In this document: piece by piece, positions 9,619-19,241 of the stretch | Layout: every line of letters begins with the position of its first letter | Position numbering within the stretch: the stretch's first letter is position 1 | NCBI RefSeq assembly: GCF_014207255.1 | Contig: NZ_JACHCZ010000009.1 | Span: 1-64,000, forward strand | DNA from: Pseudomonas sp. JAI120 | GTDB taxonomy: Bacteria; Pseudomonadota; Gammaproteobacteria; Pseudomonadales; Pseudomonadaceae | Direction of reading: 5' to 3' | DNA length: 64,000 bases | Notes under the pieces: generated by a model | Told to the model about the DNA's origin: nothing | What the model saw: the letters and a program-made list of their open reading frames with translations, nothing else | Databases searched by the model: none | Made by a program: the position numbers and the translations under genes

Positions 9619-10059
9619 CTATTCGCCGCGGATGTACTGCTCCAACTGCCTGATCAGGTCAGCCTGTTCGGCAATGGCTTCCTTGACCAGGTCACCGATG
9701 GACAGCAGGCCAAGCAGCTTGCCGTCTTCGACCACGGGCAGGTGGCGCAGGTGGCTGTCGGTCATGATGTTCATGCACTCTTCGACACTTTTGTGGGTAT
9801 CGACGGTGATAACAGGGGAACTCATCACCTCGTGGACCTTTGTGGTGACCGACGACAGCCCCTTGAGCATGATTTTGCGTGCGTAATCGCGTTCGCTGAT
9901 GATCCCCACGACCGCGCCTTCCTTGACCACCGGCAAGGCCCCGACGTTTTTCTCCGACATCCGGACCAGCGCTTCAAACACAGTGTGGTCCCATTGGATG
10001 GTGTGAACGTCCTGGTTTTTCTGGTCCTTGGCTTTGAGCAATTGTGCAACGGTCTTCAT
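9619..10059 (-). CDS. CBS-pair domain protein
   Basis: 146 residues consisting of two CBS motifs (about residues 10-65 and 75-130) with the typical GALPVVKEGAVVGIISERDYAR and LRHLPVVEDGKLLGLLSIGD. Stand-alone CBS pairs bind adenine nucleotides and act as energy or redox sensors. ATG at 10059 has GGAG 8 bases upstream; GTG at 10068 is an alternative. It lies just upstream of the sirtuin gene, but a shared role is only inferred from position. Confidence 0.9.
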   Translation of the reverse strand: MKTVAQLLKAKDQKNQDVHTIQWDHTVFEALVRMSEKNVGALPVVKEGAVVGIISERDYARKIMLKGLSSVTTKVHEVMSSPVITVDTHKSVEECMNIMTDSHLRHLPVVEDGKLLGLLSIGDLVKEAIAEQADLIRQLEQYIRGE

Positions 10060-10192
10060 GGCGGCCACTCCGGTGTTGTTGTTAGGAAGTCAGCAAGTTC
10101 CCTACAGAATCCTAGACGGGCTGCGGCGCTGCAAGGACCAAAGCGGCGTTAAACCCGTCGAAAAACGTCATTCACAGGGTTTTTTTCACTTT

Positions 10193-12142
10193 TCATCCTG
10201 CATTCGCCGGCTTTTTGGCGCGTTTGGTCGTGCCGGCTGCCTTGCGGGGGGCGGCCTTGCGTTTCTTTTTCCACGGCGCAGCACCTCGACCCGCCGGGCT
10301 GGCCGGCCCGGTGATGGTCATGCGCATGCCGTTGCAACGCGCCACTTGCTTGCTCATCCACGCCGCCTGCTTGGCAACGAATTCTTCCAGGCTCATCTCG
10401 CCGCTTTGCACCATGTCCAGCGCCTGCTCCCAGATCGCGGTGGTGCCAGGGTCGGCGATGGCACGGGGCACCGCGTCGATCAGGCTGAAGGCTGCCGGGG
10501 TCGCCGACAGCGCCTTGCCGTTCTTCACCAGGTAACCGCGGTCGAGCAGGCCCTGGATAATCCCGGCGCGGGTGGCCTCGGTGCCGATGCCGGTGGTGTC
10601 CTTGAGCTTTTGCTTGAGCAGCGGGTCTTCCACCAGCTTGGCGACGTTTTTCATCGCCTTGATCAGGTCACCTTCGGTAAAGGGCTTGGGCGGTTGGGTC
10701 CACAGGTCCTTGAGGTTGACCTTGGCCACCGCGTAATCCTGGCCTTGCACCAGTGTCGGCAAGGCCTGGGGTGCCGGTGCTTCGCGGCTCTTTGCCGGTG
10801 CCAGGGCTTCGGGCAAGGCACGTTTCCAGCCCGGCTCGATCACCACTTTGCCCACCGCGCGCAACGCCTGGCCCGCACAGTCGAAGTCCGCCTGGGTGCG
10901 ATCGTATTCATGGTTGGGCAGGAACTGCGCCAGGTAGCGCGCGCGAACCAGGGTGTAGACCGCACGGTGCTTGCCGGTGAGTTGGCCAACGTCCTTGCCG
11001 GCGCCGGTGGGAATGATGCCGTGGTGCGCGCTGACCTTGGCATCGTTCCAGGCCCGTGAGCGGCGCAGGGGATCGATATGCGGCATCAACTCATTGACTG
11101 CCGCATCCGCACGGCCCAATGCGGCGAGGATCTTCGGCGCCTCACTGTGCTGGCTCAACGGCAAGTAGCCACAGTCACTGCGCGGGTAGGTGATGACCTT
11201 GTGGGTTTCGTACAGGGACTGGGCGATATCCAGGGTTTCCTGGGCACCGAGGCCGAGTTTCTTCGAGCAGATTTCCTGCAGGGTGCCGAGGTCGAAGGGC
11301 AGGGGCGCCACCTCGCGCATGCGTTCGGTGCGCAGCTTGATCAGCCGCGCGCTGGCGGCGTTGGTCATGGCGTCGGCAGCGTCCCGGGCCAACTGCGGGT
11401 CAAGGCAGCGGCCCTGGTCGTCACAGGCATCCTCGGTCGCGCGCCATTGTGCGGTAAACGTCATGGATGGGTGGCGCAGGTCCACATCAATGGCCCAGTA
11501 AGCCACGGGTACGAAGTCGGCGATGCTGCGGTCGCGGTCCACCACCAGGCGCAAGGTCGGTGTTTGCACCCGGCCTACCGGCAGCACGCCCTGATACCCC
11601 GACTGACGCCCCAGCAGGGTAAACAGGCGACTCATGTTCATGCCGATCAGCCAGTCGGCGCGGGAGCGGCCCAGGGCCGAGTGGTACAGGCTGAAGGTTT
11701 CGGCGCCTGGCTTGAGTGCCGCCAGGGCCTTGCGGATGGAGGCATCGTCCAGTGCCGACAGCCATAACCGCTGGATCGGCCCGCGATAGCGACAATGCTC
11801 GACCAGTTCGCGGGCGATCATCTCGCCCTCACGGTCGGCGTCGGTGGCAATCACCAGTTCCTGGGCTTCCCCCAGCAGGCGCTTGACGGCCTTGAACTGG
11901 CTGGCGGTCTTGGGCTTGACCAGCATCTTCCATTTTTCCGGGACGATCGGCAGGTCGGCCAGTACCCAGCGTTTGTATTTGGCGTCGTAGGCGTCGGGCG
12001 GGGCGGTTTCCAGCAGGTGGCCGATGCACCAGGTGACGGTGACCCCATTGCCCAACCAGCAACCGTCGCCGCGGCGACTGGCGCCGAGCACGGCCGCAAT
12101 GTCCTTGGCCTGGGAGGGTTTTTCACAGAGGTACAGCCGCAT
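10193..12142 (-). CDS. topB: DNA topoisomerase III
   Basis: 649 residues, a type IA topoisomerase. The TOPRIM domain begins at MRLYLCEKPSQAKDIA and continues to DADREGE (about residue 105). The active-site Tyr is in ITYPRSDCGYLP in the middle third, and VGRVQTPTLRLV is the conserved strand-gate motif. The C-terminus ends in a Lys/Arg/Ala-rich tail (KKKRKAAPRKAAGTTKRAKK) instead of zinc fingers. It decatenates and relaxes negatively supercoiled DNA through a covalent 5'-phosphotyrosine. I chose ATG 12142; ATG 12148 and GTG 12151 are in frame just upstream. Confidence 0.93.
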   Translation of the reverse strand: MRLYLCEKPSQAKDIAAVLGASRRGDGCWLGNGVTVTWCIGHLLETAPPDAYDAKYKRWVLADLPIVPEKWKMLVKPKTASQFKAVKRLLGEAQELVIATDADREGEMIARELVEHCRYRGPIQRLWLSALDDASIRKALAALKPGAETFSLYHSALGRSRADWLIGMNMSRLFTLLGRQSGYQGVLPVGRVQTPTLRLVVDRDRSIADFVPVAYWAIDVDLRHPSMTFTAQWRATEDACDDQGRCLDPQLARDAADAMTNAASARLIKLRTERMREVAPLPFDLGTLQEICSKKLGLGAQETLDIAQSLYETHKVITYPRSDCGYLPLSQHSEAPKILAALGRADAAVNELMPHIDPLRRSRAWNDAKVSAHHGIIPTGAGKDVGQLTGKHRAVYTLVRARYLAQFLPNHEYDRTQADFDCAGQALRAVGKVVIEPGWKRALPEALAPAKSREAPAPQALPTLVQGQDYAVAKVNLKDLWTQPPKPFTEGDLIKAMKNVAKLVEDPLLKQKLKDTTGIGTEATRAGIIQGLLDRGYLVKNGKALSATPAAFSLIDAVPRAIADPGTTAIWEQALDMVQSGEMSLEEFVAKQAAWMSKQVARCNGMRMTITGPASPAGRGAAPWKKKRKAAPRKAAGTTKRAKKPANAG

Positions 12143-12255
12143 GGTCATCACATCAGATCGGGTTGATGCTTTGCAGGATGCTCAGTCAGAGGGATTTGAG
12201 CAACTGTTATCTGTATGGATGTACAGCAATTCGTGTAAGCGTTGCCGGAATAAAT

Positions 12256-12342
12256 GTGGGAAGGGGATTGCTCCCGATAGCGCCATATCAGTCAACGCAG
12301 CTGTGACTGAACCACCGCTATCGGGAGCAAGCCCCCTCCCAC
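12256..12342. repeat. REPIN (paired REP elements)
   Basis: An imperfect 87-base palindrome: GTGGGAAGGGGATTGCTCCC and its near-complement GGGAGCAAGCCCCCTCCCAC enclose the inner arms CGATAGCG and CGCTATCG. This is the classical inverted pair of REP sequences of P. fluorescens, mobilised by RAYT transposases encoded elsewhere. It sits between topB and the symporter gene and may double as a transcript end. Confidence 0.9.
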
Positions 12343-12371
12343 AAGGGATCTCCTGTGTTCAGGAGATCGGT

Positions 12372-13994
12372 TTAATTGTTGTCGAGATCCACATGCCGCG
12401 TTTCTTTAAGGCAGAACAATCCGACAATCAGGCTCACCCCCGTCACCACCACCGGGTACCACAAGCCATAGAAGATATCCCCGGTGTACACCACCAGCGC
12501 AAACGACACGGTCGGCAGGAACCCGCCAAACCAGCCGTTACCGATGTGGTAGGGCAGGGACATCGAGGTGTAGCGAATACGCGTCGGAAACAGCTCCACC
12601 ATCAGTGCCGCCAGCGGGCCGTAGCACATGGCGGCGATCAGGATCAGCACCACGATCAGCACTACCACCATGACCTTGTTGACCTGGGCCACATCCGCAG
12701 AAGTCGGGTAGCCGGCCAGGGTCACTGCACCGCGCAGCGCGGCCTCGTCGAAGCCGTCGATGCGCACTTCACCCACGCTGACCTGCACCGGGCTGCCGGC
12801 CGGGGCGGCGGCGCTGCTGTACGGCAGGCCTTGCTTGACCAGGAAGGTCTTGACCTTGTCGCACGGGCTGTCAAATTTCGCCTTGCCTACCGGATCGAAC
12901 TGGAAGGTACAGGTGGCCGGGTCGGCCAGCACGGTGATCGGTGCCTGGCGGCTGGCCTGGTCCATCGCCGGGTTGGTGTAGTGCGCCAGGCCCTTGAAGA
13001 TCGGGAAGTACAGCGCGGTGGCCAGCAGCAGGCCGAGCATCAGCACCGGTTTGCGCCCGACCTTGTCCGACAGCCAGCCAAAGAAGACGAAGAACGGCGC
13101 GCCAATCACCACGCTGATGATCAGCAGCATATTGGCCAGGGCCGGGTCCATCTTCAGGAACTGCGTGAGGAAAAACAGCACATAGAACTGCGACGCGTAG
13201 AACGTCACCGCTTGCCCACCGTTGATGCTGAACAGCGCGATCAGCACCACCTTGAGGTTTTCCCATTTACCGAAGGACTCACGGATCGGCGCCTTGCTGG
13301 ACTTACCTTCCTCTTTCATTTTCAGGAATGCCGGCGACTCGTGCAGGCTCATGCGGATCCAGGTGGAAATACCCAGCAGCACAATGGAAAACAGGAACGG
13401 AATACGCCAGCCCCAGACTTCGAACTGATCGCCGGTGAAGTACCGGCATGCCAGCACCACCAGCAACGACAGCAGCAAACCGAGGGTCGCGGTGGATTGA
13501 ATCCAGCTGGTGTTGAGGCCGCGTTTGCCGGCCGGTGCATGCTCGGCCACATAAGTGGCTGCGCCGCCGTATTCACCACCCAAGGCCAGGCCTTGCAGCA
13601 TGCGCAGTACGATCAGGATGATCGGTGCCGCGATACCGATGCTGGCGTAGGTCGGCAACAGGCCGACGCAAAAGGTCGCCACGCCCATCAAAATGATGGT
13701 CACCAGAAAGGTGTACTTGCGCCCGATCATGTCGCCCAGGCGGCCGAACACCAGCGCGCCGAAGGGCCGCACCACAAAGCCGGCCGCAAAGGCCATCAAG
13801 GCAAAGATAAACGCCGTGGTGTCGTTGACCCCGGCAAAGAACTGTTTGCTGATCACCGCCGCCAGGGCGCCGTAGAGGAAAAAGTCATACCACTCGAACA
13901 CCGTCCCCAGGGACGAGGCGAAGATGACTTTTCTTGATTCGTTACCGGTGCTCGCGTTGGTCGCCGAGCCCAGGGGTTGAGCATGTTCTGACAT
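12372..13994 (-). CDS. MFS metabolite:proton symporter (MHS family)
   Basis: 540 residues, 12 predicted membrane segments, opening with SSLGTVFEWYDFFLYG (about residues 28-43), the hallmark of the MHS family (KgtP, ShiA and ProP relatives), and later RPFGALVFGRLGDMIGRK. A soluble insertion of about 100 residues lies between segments in the second half, longer than in the E. coli members. ATG 13994 (MSEHAQPL) with GAGGG upstream is the start; the frame extends 80 codons further upstream without family similarity. It is 65 bases downstream of a GMC oxidoreductase gene in the same direction, so it may import that enzyme's alcohol substrate or a product. Confidence 0.88.
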   Translation of the reverse strand: MSEHAQPLGSATNASTGNESRKVIFASSLGTVFEWYDFFLYGALAAVISKQFFAGVNDTTAFIFALMAFAAGFVVRPFGALVFGRLGDMIGRKYTFLVTIILMGVATFCVGLLPTYASIGIAAPIILIVLRMLQGLALGGEYGGAATYVAEHAPAGKRGLNTSWIQSTATLGLLLSLLVVLACRYFTGDQFEVWGWRIPFLFSIVLLGISTWIRMSLHESPAFLKMKEEGKSSKAPIRESFGKWENLKVVLIALFSINGGQAVTFYASQFYVLFFLTQFLKMDPALANMLLIISVVIGAPFFVFFGWLSDKVGRKPVLMLGLLLATALYFPIFKGLAHYTNPAMDQASRQAPITVLADPATCTFQFDPVGKAKFDSPCDKVKTFLVKQGLPYSSAAAPAGSPVQVSVGEVRIDGFDEAALRGAVTLAGYPTSADVAQVNKVMVVVLIVVLILIAAMCYGPLAALMVELFPTRIRYTSMSLPYHIGNGWFGGFLPTVSFALVVYTGDIFYGLWYPVVVTGVSLIVGLFCLKETRHVDLDNN

Positions 13995-14059
13995 CGGGAA
14001 GCCCTCACAGTGATTATTTATTGTTGTTCCACTGTCGGCGCCAGGGTTGGCGCCGCTAT

Positions 14060-15706
14060 TCAGATTGCATGAACCAGTTCTTTCTCCGGGGCGAGACTCC
14101 TTGTGTTCGGCGAAAGGATCAGCTGCGCGGCTTTTTCCGCGATCATCAGCGTGGGTGAACAGGTATTGCCGGAGGTAATGCGCGGCATGACCGAGGCATC
14201 GGCGATACGCAGGCCGGGCACGCCATGCACGCACAACTGGGCGTCGACCACCGCGTCTTTATCGCTGCCCATGCGGCAGGTGCCGACCGGATGGAAGATC
14301 GTCGTGCCGATACGCGCGGCGGCTTCATGCAGTTGCTCTTCGGTTTGCAGCGCGTCGCCGGGCAGGTATTCCACCGGTTTGAACTGGCTCAGGGCCGGTG
14401 CGGCGACGATGCGTCGGGTCAGGCGAATGGCGTCGGCGGCCACCCGCAAGTCTTTTGGATGGCTGAGGTAATTGGGCCGGATCAGCGGCGCATCCGCCGG
14501 GTTGGCCGAGCGGATATCGATGCGGCCACGGCTTTGCGGGCGCAGGTCGCAGACCGAGGCGGTAAACGCCGGGAACCCGTGCAGCGGTTCGCCAAAGCGC
14601 TCCAGGGACAGCGGCTGCACGTGATATTCAAGGTTGGCCGAGGTCTGTTCCGGGCCCGAGCGGGCAAACGCGCCGAGCTGGCTGGGCGCCATCGACAGCG
14701 GGCCGCTGCGGTCGTACAGGTAGCGCAGGCCCATGCCCATCTTGCCCCATACGGTGCCGGCGATCTGGTTCAGGGTGCGGGCGTTTTCCAGCTTGTAGAT
14801 CAGCCGCAATTGCAGATGATCCTGCAGGTTGCCGCCGACGCCCGGCAGTTCATGCAGCACATCGATGCCCAACGGCTTGAGCACGCTGGCCGGGCCGATC
14901 CCCGAGCGTTGCAGGATGCCCGGCGAGCCCACGGAGCCGGCGCACAGCACGATTTCCTTGCGCGCCTTCCAGCGCACTTGCTGGCCGTTTTGACGCCCGA
15001 TCACGGCCGAGGCGCGGCCGTTTTCCAGCACCACGCGGTCCACCTCGACTTCGGTCAGCACGGTGAGATTGGGTCGCTGGCGGATCGGTTTGAGAAATGC
15101 CTTGGCCGCATTCCAGCGCACTCCAGCCTTTTGGTTGACCTGGAAGTAGCCGCAGCCTTCGTTATCGCCCTGGTTGAAGTCGCTGATCGTGGCAATGCCG
15201 CTTTGCGCTGCGGCGTCCCGAAAGGCGTCCAGGATCGGCCAATGCAGCCGCTGCTGCTCGACTCGCCATTCGCCGCCGTCATTGTGGAATTCCGAGCTGC
15301 CGGCAAAGTGGTTTTCGCTCTGCTTGAACAGCGGCAGCACGTCTTTCCAGGCCCAGCCATCGTTGCCTGCCGCCGCCCAGCCATCGTAGTCCTGGGCCTG
15401 GCCGCGCATGTAGATCATGCCGTTGATGGAGGAGCAGCCACCGAGCACCTTGCCCCGTGGGTAACTCAGCGCACGGCCTTGCAGGCCTTCCTGGGCCTCG
15501 GTCTTGAAGCACCAGTCGGTGCGTGGGTTACCGATGCAGAACAGGTAGCCGACGGGAATATGGATCCAGGGGTAGTTGTCGCGGCCACCGGCTTCGAGCA
15601 GCAGAACGCGGTGGGAAGGGTTGGCGGACAGTCGATTGGCGAGCAGGCAGCCTGCGGGGCCGGCGCCTACTACCACATAATCGTATTCAGCAGCTGCAAT
15701 GGGCAT
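14060..15706 (-). CDS. GMC-family FAD-dependent alcohol dehydrogenase
   Basis: 548 residues. The N-terminal FAD dinucleotide-binding motif DYVVVGAGPAGCLLANRLS is at about residues 9-27, the GMC signature GKVLGGCSSINGMIYMRGQ at about 85-103, a second GMC signature (GSVGSPGILQRSGIG) near 256-270, and the C-terminal His/Asn region FHPVGTCRMG and ITSGNTCSPTLMIAEKAA. The family oxidises alcohols, for example choline or aliphatic alcohols (AlkJ). It is transcribed with the MHS symporter downstream and divergent from a LysR gene. Confidence 0.9.
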   Translation of the reverse strand: MPIAAAEYDYVVVGAGPAGCLLANRLSANPSHRVLLLEAGGRDNYPWIHIPVGYLFCIGNPRTDWCFKTEAQEGLQGRALSYPRGKVLGGCSSINGMIYMRGQAQDYDGWAAAGNDGWAWKDVLPLFKQSENHFAGSSEFHNDGGEWRVEQQRLHWPILDAFRDAAAQSGIATISDFNQGDNEGCGYFQVNQKAGVRWNAAKAFLKPIRQRPNLTVLTEVEVDRVVLENGRASAVIGRQNGQQVRWKARKEIVLCAGSVGSPGILQRSGIGPASVLKPLGIDVLHELPGVGGNLQDHLQLRLIYKLENARTLNQIAGTVWGKMGMGLRYLYDRSGPLSMAPSQLGAFARSGPEQTSANLEYHVQPLSLERFGEPLHGFPAFTASVCDLRPQSRGRIDIRSANPADAPLIRPNYLSHPKDLRVAADAIRLTRRIVAAPALSQFKPVEYLPGDALQTEEQLHEAAARIGTTIFHPVGTCRMGSDKDAVVDAQLCVHGVPGLRIADASVMPRITSGNTCSPTLMIAEKAAQLILSPNTRSLAPEKELVHAI

Positions 15707-15746
15707 CTGAGGTCTCGCTTGTTTTTCTTATTGGCTCCATCCTAGT

Positions 15747-15777
15747 TGTTAGTTTTCGTCTTAAAAATGTTAGTTTT
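15747..15777. promoter_or_regulatory. Direct repeats in the LysR/GMC divergent promoter
   Basis: TGTTAGTTTT occurs at 15747-15756 and again at 15768-15777, a 21-base period (two helical turns) in the 130-base spacer between the GMC oxidoreductase and LysR genes. It is a candidate binding site for the adjacent LysR protein. No experimental support can be read from the sequence. Confidence 0.35.
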
Positions 15778-15836
15778 TACCCAGCTGCTGTGCGTTTTTA
15801 AACAGCGCTGCCTGGGGCTCATGCAATGGAGGCGAC

Positions 15837-16733
15837 ATGTTCGACTGGAATGACCTGCGGTATTTTCTTGAGTTGCAGCGCAGCGGTCGCCTGCTCACCG
15901 CCGCGCAGCGCCTGAAAACCACGCATGCCACCGTGGCCCGGCATATCGAAGCCATCGAGAAGAGCCTCGGCACCGCGCTGTTCGTGCAGCACGCCCAGGG
16001 TTACGAACTGACCCCTGCCGGCGAAGCCCTGCTCAAACACGCCGAAGCCATGGAAAACGTCGCGCTGCTGGCCGAGGACGAACTGACCCACTCCGCTGCG
16101 CCCCTGGGCAAGATCCGCCTCGGGGTGGCCGAAGGGTTGGGGGTGATGTTCCTCGCCGGGCGCATGGGCGGGCTGTTCGACCGCTACCCCGGATTGGAAG
16201 TGGAACTGGTGGCGGTGCCTCGCTTCGTCAGCATCCTCAACCGCGAAGCGGAAATCAGCATCCACCTCGAACGCCCCAGCGTCGGTCAATTGGTCACGCG
16301 TAAACTCACCGATTACCGCCTGGCACTCTATGCCAGCCGCGCCTACCTGGCGCGCACCCCACCGATTGAAAAACGCGAAGATCTCGCGGCCCATTCATGG
16401 ATCGATTACGTCGACGACCTGCTGTTCAGCCAGGAATTGAAGTTCCTCAGCAGTTTCTGCCGTAACCCCAAGGTGGTGTTCCACAGCACCAGCGTCATCG
16501 CCCAACACCAGGCCGCGCGCTCCGGTTTGGGGATTGCGGTGTTGCCGTGCTTCATGGCGTCGGGCGACCCGGAGCTGGTGCCGTTGCTGCCGGCGGAGGG
16601 GATCCAGCGCAGTTACTGGATCAGCTCGCGCCGGGAACTGCACAAGTCGGTGCGATTGCGGGTGTTGTGGGATTACGTGGTGGAGTTGTGCGCGCGGGAG
16701 CAGCCACTGTTGCTCGGCGAATCCAACGGATAA
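15837..16733 (+). CDS. LysR-family transcriptional regulator (divergent from GMC oxidoreductase)
   Basis: 298 residues. The HTH is at about residues 1-60 (FDWNDLRYFLELQRSGRLLTAAQRLKTTHATVARHIE) and the substrate-binding domain at about 90-290. A Thr replaces the Ser of the more usual QSAVSRQI helix. It probably controls the divergent GMC oxidoreductase/symporter genes, from position. ATG at 15837 is preceded by GGAGG at about 9 bases. Confidence 0.87.
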   Translation: MFDWNDLRYFLELQRSGRLLTAAQRLKTTHATVARHIEAIEKSLGTALFVQHAQGYELTPAGEALLKHAEAMENVALLAEDELTHSAAPLGKIRLGVAEGLGVMFLAGRMGGLFDRYPGLEVELVAVPRFVSILNREAEISIHLERPSVGQLVTRKLTDYRLALYASRAYLARTPPIEKREDLAAHSWIDYVDDLLFSQELKFLSSFCRNPKVVFHSTSVIAQHQAARSGLGIAVLPCFMASGDPELVPLLPAEGIQRSYWISSRRELHKSVRLRVLWDYVVELCAREQPLLLGESNG

Positions 16734-16772
16734 AACCCTCCCACAGTGATCTGTGGTGTGGGTGACATCGGG

Positions 16773-17870
16773 TTAATCGCGCAATTCGAATTGCGCACTG
16801 CCCAATCGCTCCCCGTTCACCAACACATGCACCGTATGCCTGCCGGGATAGTGCTTGCGCGTGGTCAACGCGCGAATATGCTGCTCGCGGCGCAGGCTGT
16901 GCTGTTCACCTGCGCCGAGCGTAAACGCCTTGAGCTTGAACACCTTGGCCGCGCTGTGCCCGGCGCTTTTGACGTAGTCGATGGCGTAGTCCACCACCAG
17001 TTTTTGCGCTGTGGCAGCGGTGGATTCCAGGTTGAACGACAGGGTGATCCGCTCGCCCAGGGTGATCACCGCCGGGGTCACGCTCAGGTCATGGAGCTTC
17101 ACCTCGGCCTTGGCGCCGGCGCCCATGATGGTCAGCGCGCGGGTGTTGCCCTGCTTGATCAGGCTGCGCAGCGCATGGCGGGCGATCCAGGCGGTGTACG
17201 GGTTATCCAGGTTCCAGCCTTCGATCAGGCTGAGTACCCAATCCGGGTGGTCCTTGGTGATGTCATTGAGGTGGTTGGCCACGGATTTGCGTACGTAGAG
17301 GCTGCTGTCGGCCTTGAGGTTGTCGAGGATCGACGCACACAGCTCGGGGTTGGCCTGCACCGCGGCCAGGCGAAACGACCACGGCAGGCGCGGGCGCGAG
17401 CCTTCGCTGGCGAGGCGGCGCACGTGTTCGTTGTCATCCAGCGACCACGTTTGCATGATCGCCAGGGTGCGTTCGAAGTCGTGGAGCAAGAAGTGTCTTA
17501 TGGCGAATTCAGCCGAGCCAAAGGTGGTGAAGTATTTGAGCGCGGCCATGGAGCGCTTGAAGTCATCCAGGCCGTAGCTCGCCACGTAGTGCGGCAGGCA
17601 TAGGCTGACAAACCCGCTGTTCAGGCGCGGTGCCAGGGCGTAAAGCAGCTTGAGGCTCTGGGCATAGTCCAGCGGGATCACCGCGTGCAGGCTTTCGCTG
17701 ACCCGCGCCATACGCTGCATCACCGACAACTCGGCCAGCCCGGCCTTGGCATGCTTGAGAAACCCCTTGGCGTCGAACGCCGGGTACACCGCCGTCATTT
17801 CGCTGGCGATGTGTTGCAGGCGTTCGACGTTAAAGATTTCCTTGAGGGCCGGGGCGCTTTGTTCGGTCAT
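16773..17870 (-). CDS. DNA alkylation repair protein (AlkD-like HEAT repeats)
   Basis: 365 residues, almost entirely alpha-helical with HEAT-like repeats, e.g. LYVRKSVANHLNDITKDHPDWVL and YTAWIARHALRSLIKQGNTRAL, followed by a beta-rich C-terminal part. The family removes alkylated bases or binds alkylated DNA. ATG at 17870 (MTEQSAPALKEIF) follows a weak GGAATAAC; the frame runs 53 codons further upstream into the glutamine-synthetase gene without family similarity. It lies 13 bases after that gene, so it may be co-transcribed, although the functions look unrelated. Confidence 0.82.
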   Translation of the reverse strand: MTEQSAPALKEIFNVERLQHIASEMTAVYPAFDAKGFLKHAKAGLAELSVMQRMARVSESLHAVIPLDYAQSLKLLYALAPRLNSGFVSLCLPHYVASYGLDDFKRSMAALKYFTTFGSAEFAIRHFLLHDFERTLAIMQTWSLDDNEHVRRLASEGSRPRLPWSFRLAAVQANPELCASILDNLKADSSLYVRKSVANHLNDITKDHPDWVLSLIEGWNLDNPYTAWIARHALRSLIKQGNTRALTIMGAGAKAEVKLHDLSVTPAVITLGERITLSFNLESTAATAQKLVVDYAIDYVKSAGHSAAKVFKLKAFTLGAGEQHSLRREQHIRALTTRKHYPGRHTVHVLVNGERLGSAQFELRD

Positions 17871-17883
17871 CGTTATTCCAGGG

Positions 17884-19230
17884 TTAGAGAAACCAGCGGT
17901 ATTCCCGCGCGTTGATTTCTTGTTGAAAGGCCAGGTGGTCCTGGCGTTTGTTTTCGCAGTACACGTCGATAAATTCAGCGCCCAGCTTATCGCGCAATAC
18001 CGGCTGATGCTGCATGGCGCGCACGGCATCGAGCATTTCCACGGGAAAGTCGGTGCCGCTGCTGCGGTCCTCGTTCAGTGGCGCGATAGGTTCGCGCTTG
18101 GCTTCAAGGCCATGCTCAAGGCCGACCAGGATCGCCGCCAGCACCAGATACGGGTTGGCGTCGGCACTGGCCAGGCGATGTTCGATCCTCAGGTTGCGCG
18201 GGTCGGAATCGGGGATGCGCACGCACGCATCGCGGTCTTCAAACCCCCAACTGGCGCGGGTCGCGGCGTTGACCGTACCGCCCAGGCGACGGAAGGCGTT
18301 GTGGTTGGGCGAGAAGATCGGCATGCAATGGGGCAACAATTCCAGGCAACCGGCCACGGCGTGGCGCAGCGGTTGCTGCTGGTGCGCCGCGAGCACATTG
18401 TTGCCCGCGCCGTCATACAGGCTGACATGCACATGCATGCCGCTGCCGGGAAATTGCAGGTAAGGCTTGGCCATGAAACTGGCGCGGTAGCCGTGTTTCA
18501 GCGCCACGCCGCGGGTGCTGCGGCAGAACAGGGCCGCCCAGTCGGCGGCGCGCAGGCCGTCGTCTAGGTGACCGAAATTGATCTCGAACTGACCGGGGCC
18601 GAGTTCGGCGGTGATCACGGTGATGTCGATGCCCTGGTCCTTGGCGGTCTGCGCCATATCGTCCAGCACCTCGCTGAAGCGCGACAGCCGTTCGATATGC
18701 AGGTTGGGCTGGTCGTCGGTGTCATTGCTCAGCGGGTCGCGGGCGAATTGCGGCAGGCCGTTGTCGAGTTTTTTGTCGAACAGGTAGAACTCCAGTTCGA
18801 AGGCCACCACCGGGTGAATGCCTTTGTGGTGCAGGCGTTCCAGCACCTTGGCCAGGACTTCGCGAGGTTCGAATTCGATCGGCGCTTCGGTGCCGTCCGA
18901 GGTGATCAACATCTGCCCCAACGGCTGCGACTCCCAGCTCACCGGCTTGAGCGTGCCGGGCACCAGGCGACGGTTGGCATCCGGGTCGCCGTCGTGGAAG
19001 CAGTAGTCGCCGATCTTGAACAGCCCGCCCTGAACCCCCAGCAGCACGGCGTTTTGCGGCAGCTTCAAGGGGCTGCCGGCGGCGACCTTTTCGAGCATCT
19101 CGATGGGGTAGCGCTTGCCGTAGAAATGCCCGGGGATGTCCAGGGCGATCAGGTCGACATAACGCACGTCGGGATGGTTCTGGCGAAAGGTCCGTACTTC
19201 GGCCAGTAACGTGGAGGCTTGGCTTTTCAC
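17884..19230 (-). CDS. Glutamine-synthetase-like ligase (gamma-glutamylpolyamine synthetase type)
   Basis: 448 residues with a GS beta-grasp N-terminus and a catalytic domain. The nucleotide/metal region ELEFYLF, the GQFEINFG motif (about residue 220), KPYLQFPGSGMHVHVSLYD and an adenylyl-site-less C-terminus match PuuA/GlnA3-like enzymes that gamma-glutamylate amines rather than ammonia. GTG at 19230 has AGGAG 9 bases upstream. It is 11 bases downstream of a cupin/XRE regulator gene resembling PuuR, which supports a role in polyamine or amine catabolism. No aldehyde dehydrogenase or gamma-glutamyl hydrolase is adjacent. Confidence 0.82.
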   Translation of the reverse strand: MKSQASTLLAEVRTFRQNHPDVRYVDLIALDIPGHFYGKRYPIEMLEKVAAGSPLKLPQNAVLLGVQGGLFKIGDYCFHDGDPDANRRLVPGTLKPVSWESQPLGQMLITSDGTEAPIEFEPREVLAKVLERLHHKGIHPVVAFELEFYLFDKKLDNGLPQFARDPLSNDTDDQPNLHIERLSRFSEVLDDMAQTAKDQGIDITVITAELGPGQFEINFGHLDDGLRAADWAALFCRSTRGVALKHGYRASFMAKPYLQFPGSGMHVHVSLYDGAGNNVLAAHQQQPLRHAVAGCLELLPHCMPIFSPNHNAFRRLGGTVNAATRASWGFEDRDACVRIPDSDPRNLRIEHRLASADANPYLVLAAILVGLEHGLEAKREPIAPLNEDRSSGTDFPVEMLDAVRAMQHQPVLRDKLGAEFIDVYCENKRQDHLAFQQEINAREYRWFL

Positions 19231-19241
19231 GGGTGTTGCTC

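Noticed and set aside
12024..13937. A 637-codon plus-strand frame opposite the MHS symporter
   Set aside because: It is antisense to a clear 12-segment transporter, has no recognisable motif and has shadow-type composition.
14225..15745. A 506-codon plus-strand frame opposite the GMC oxidoreductase
   Set aside because: It is antisense to a gene with intact FAD and GMC signatures and is a typical high-GC shadow frame.
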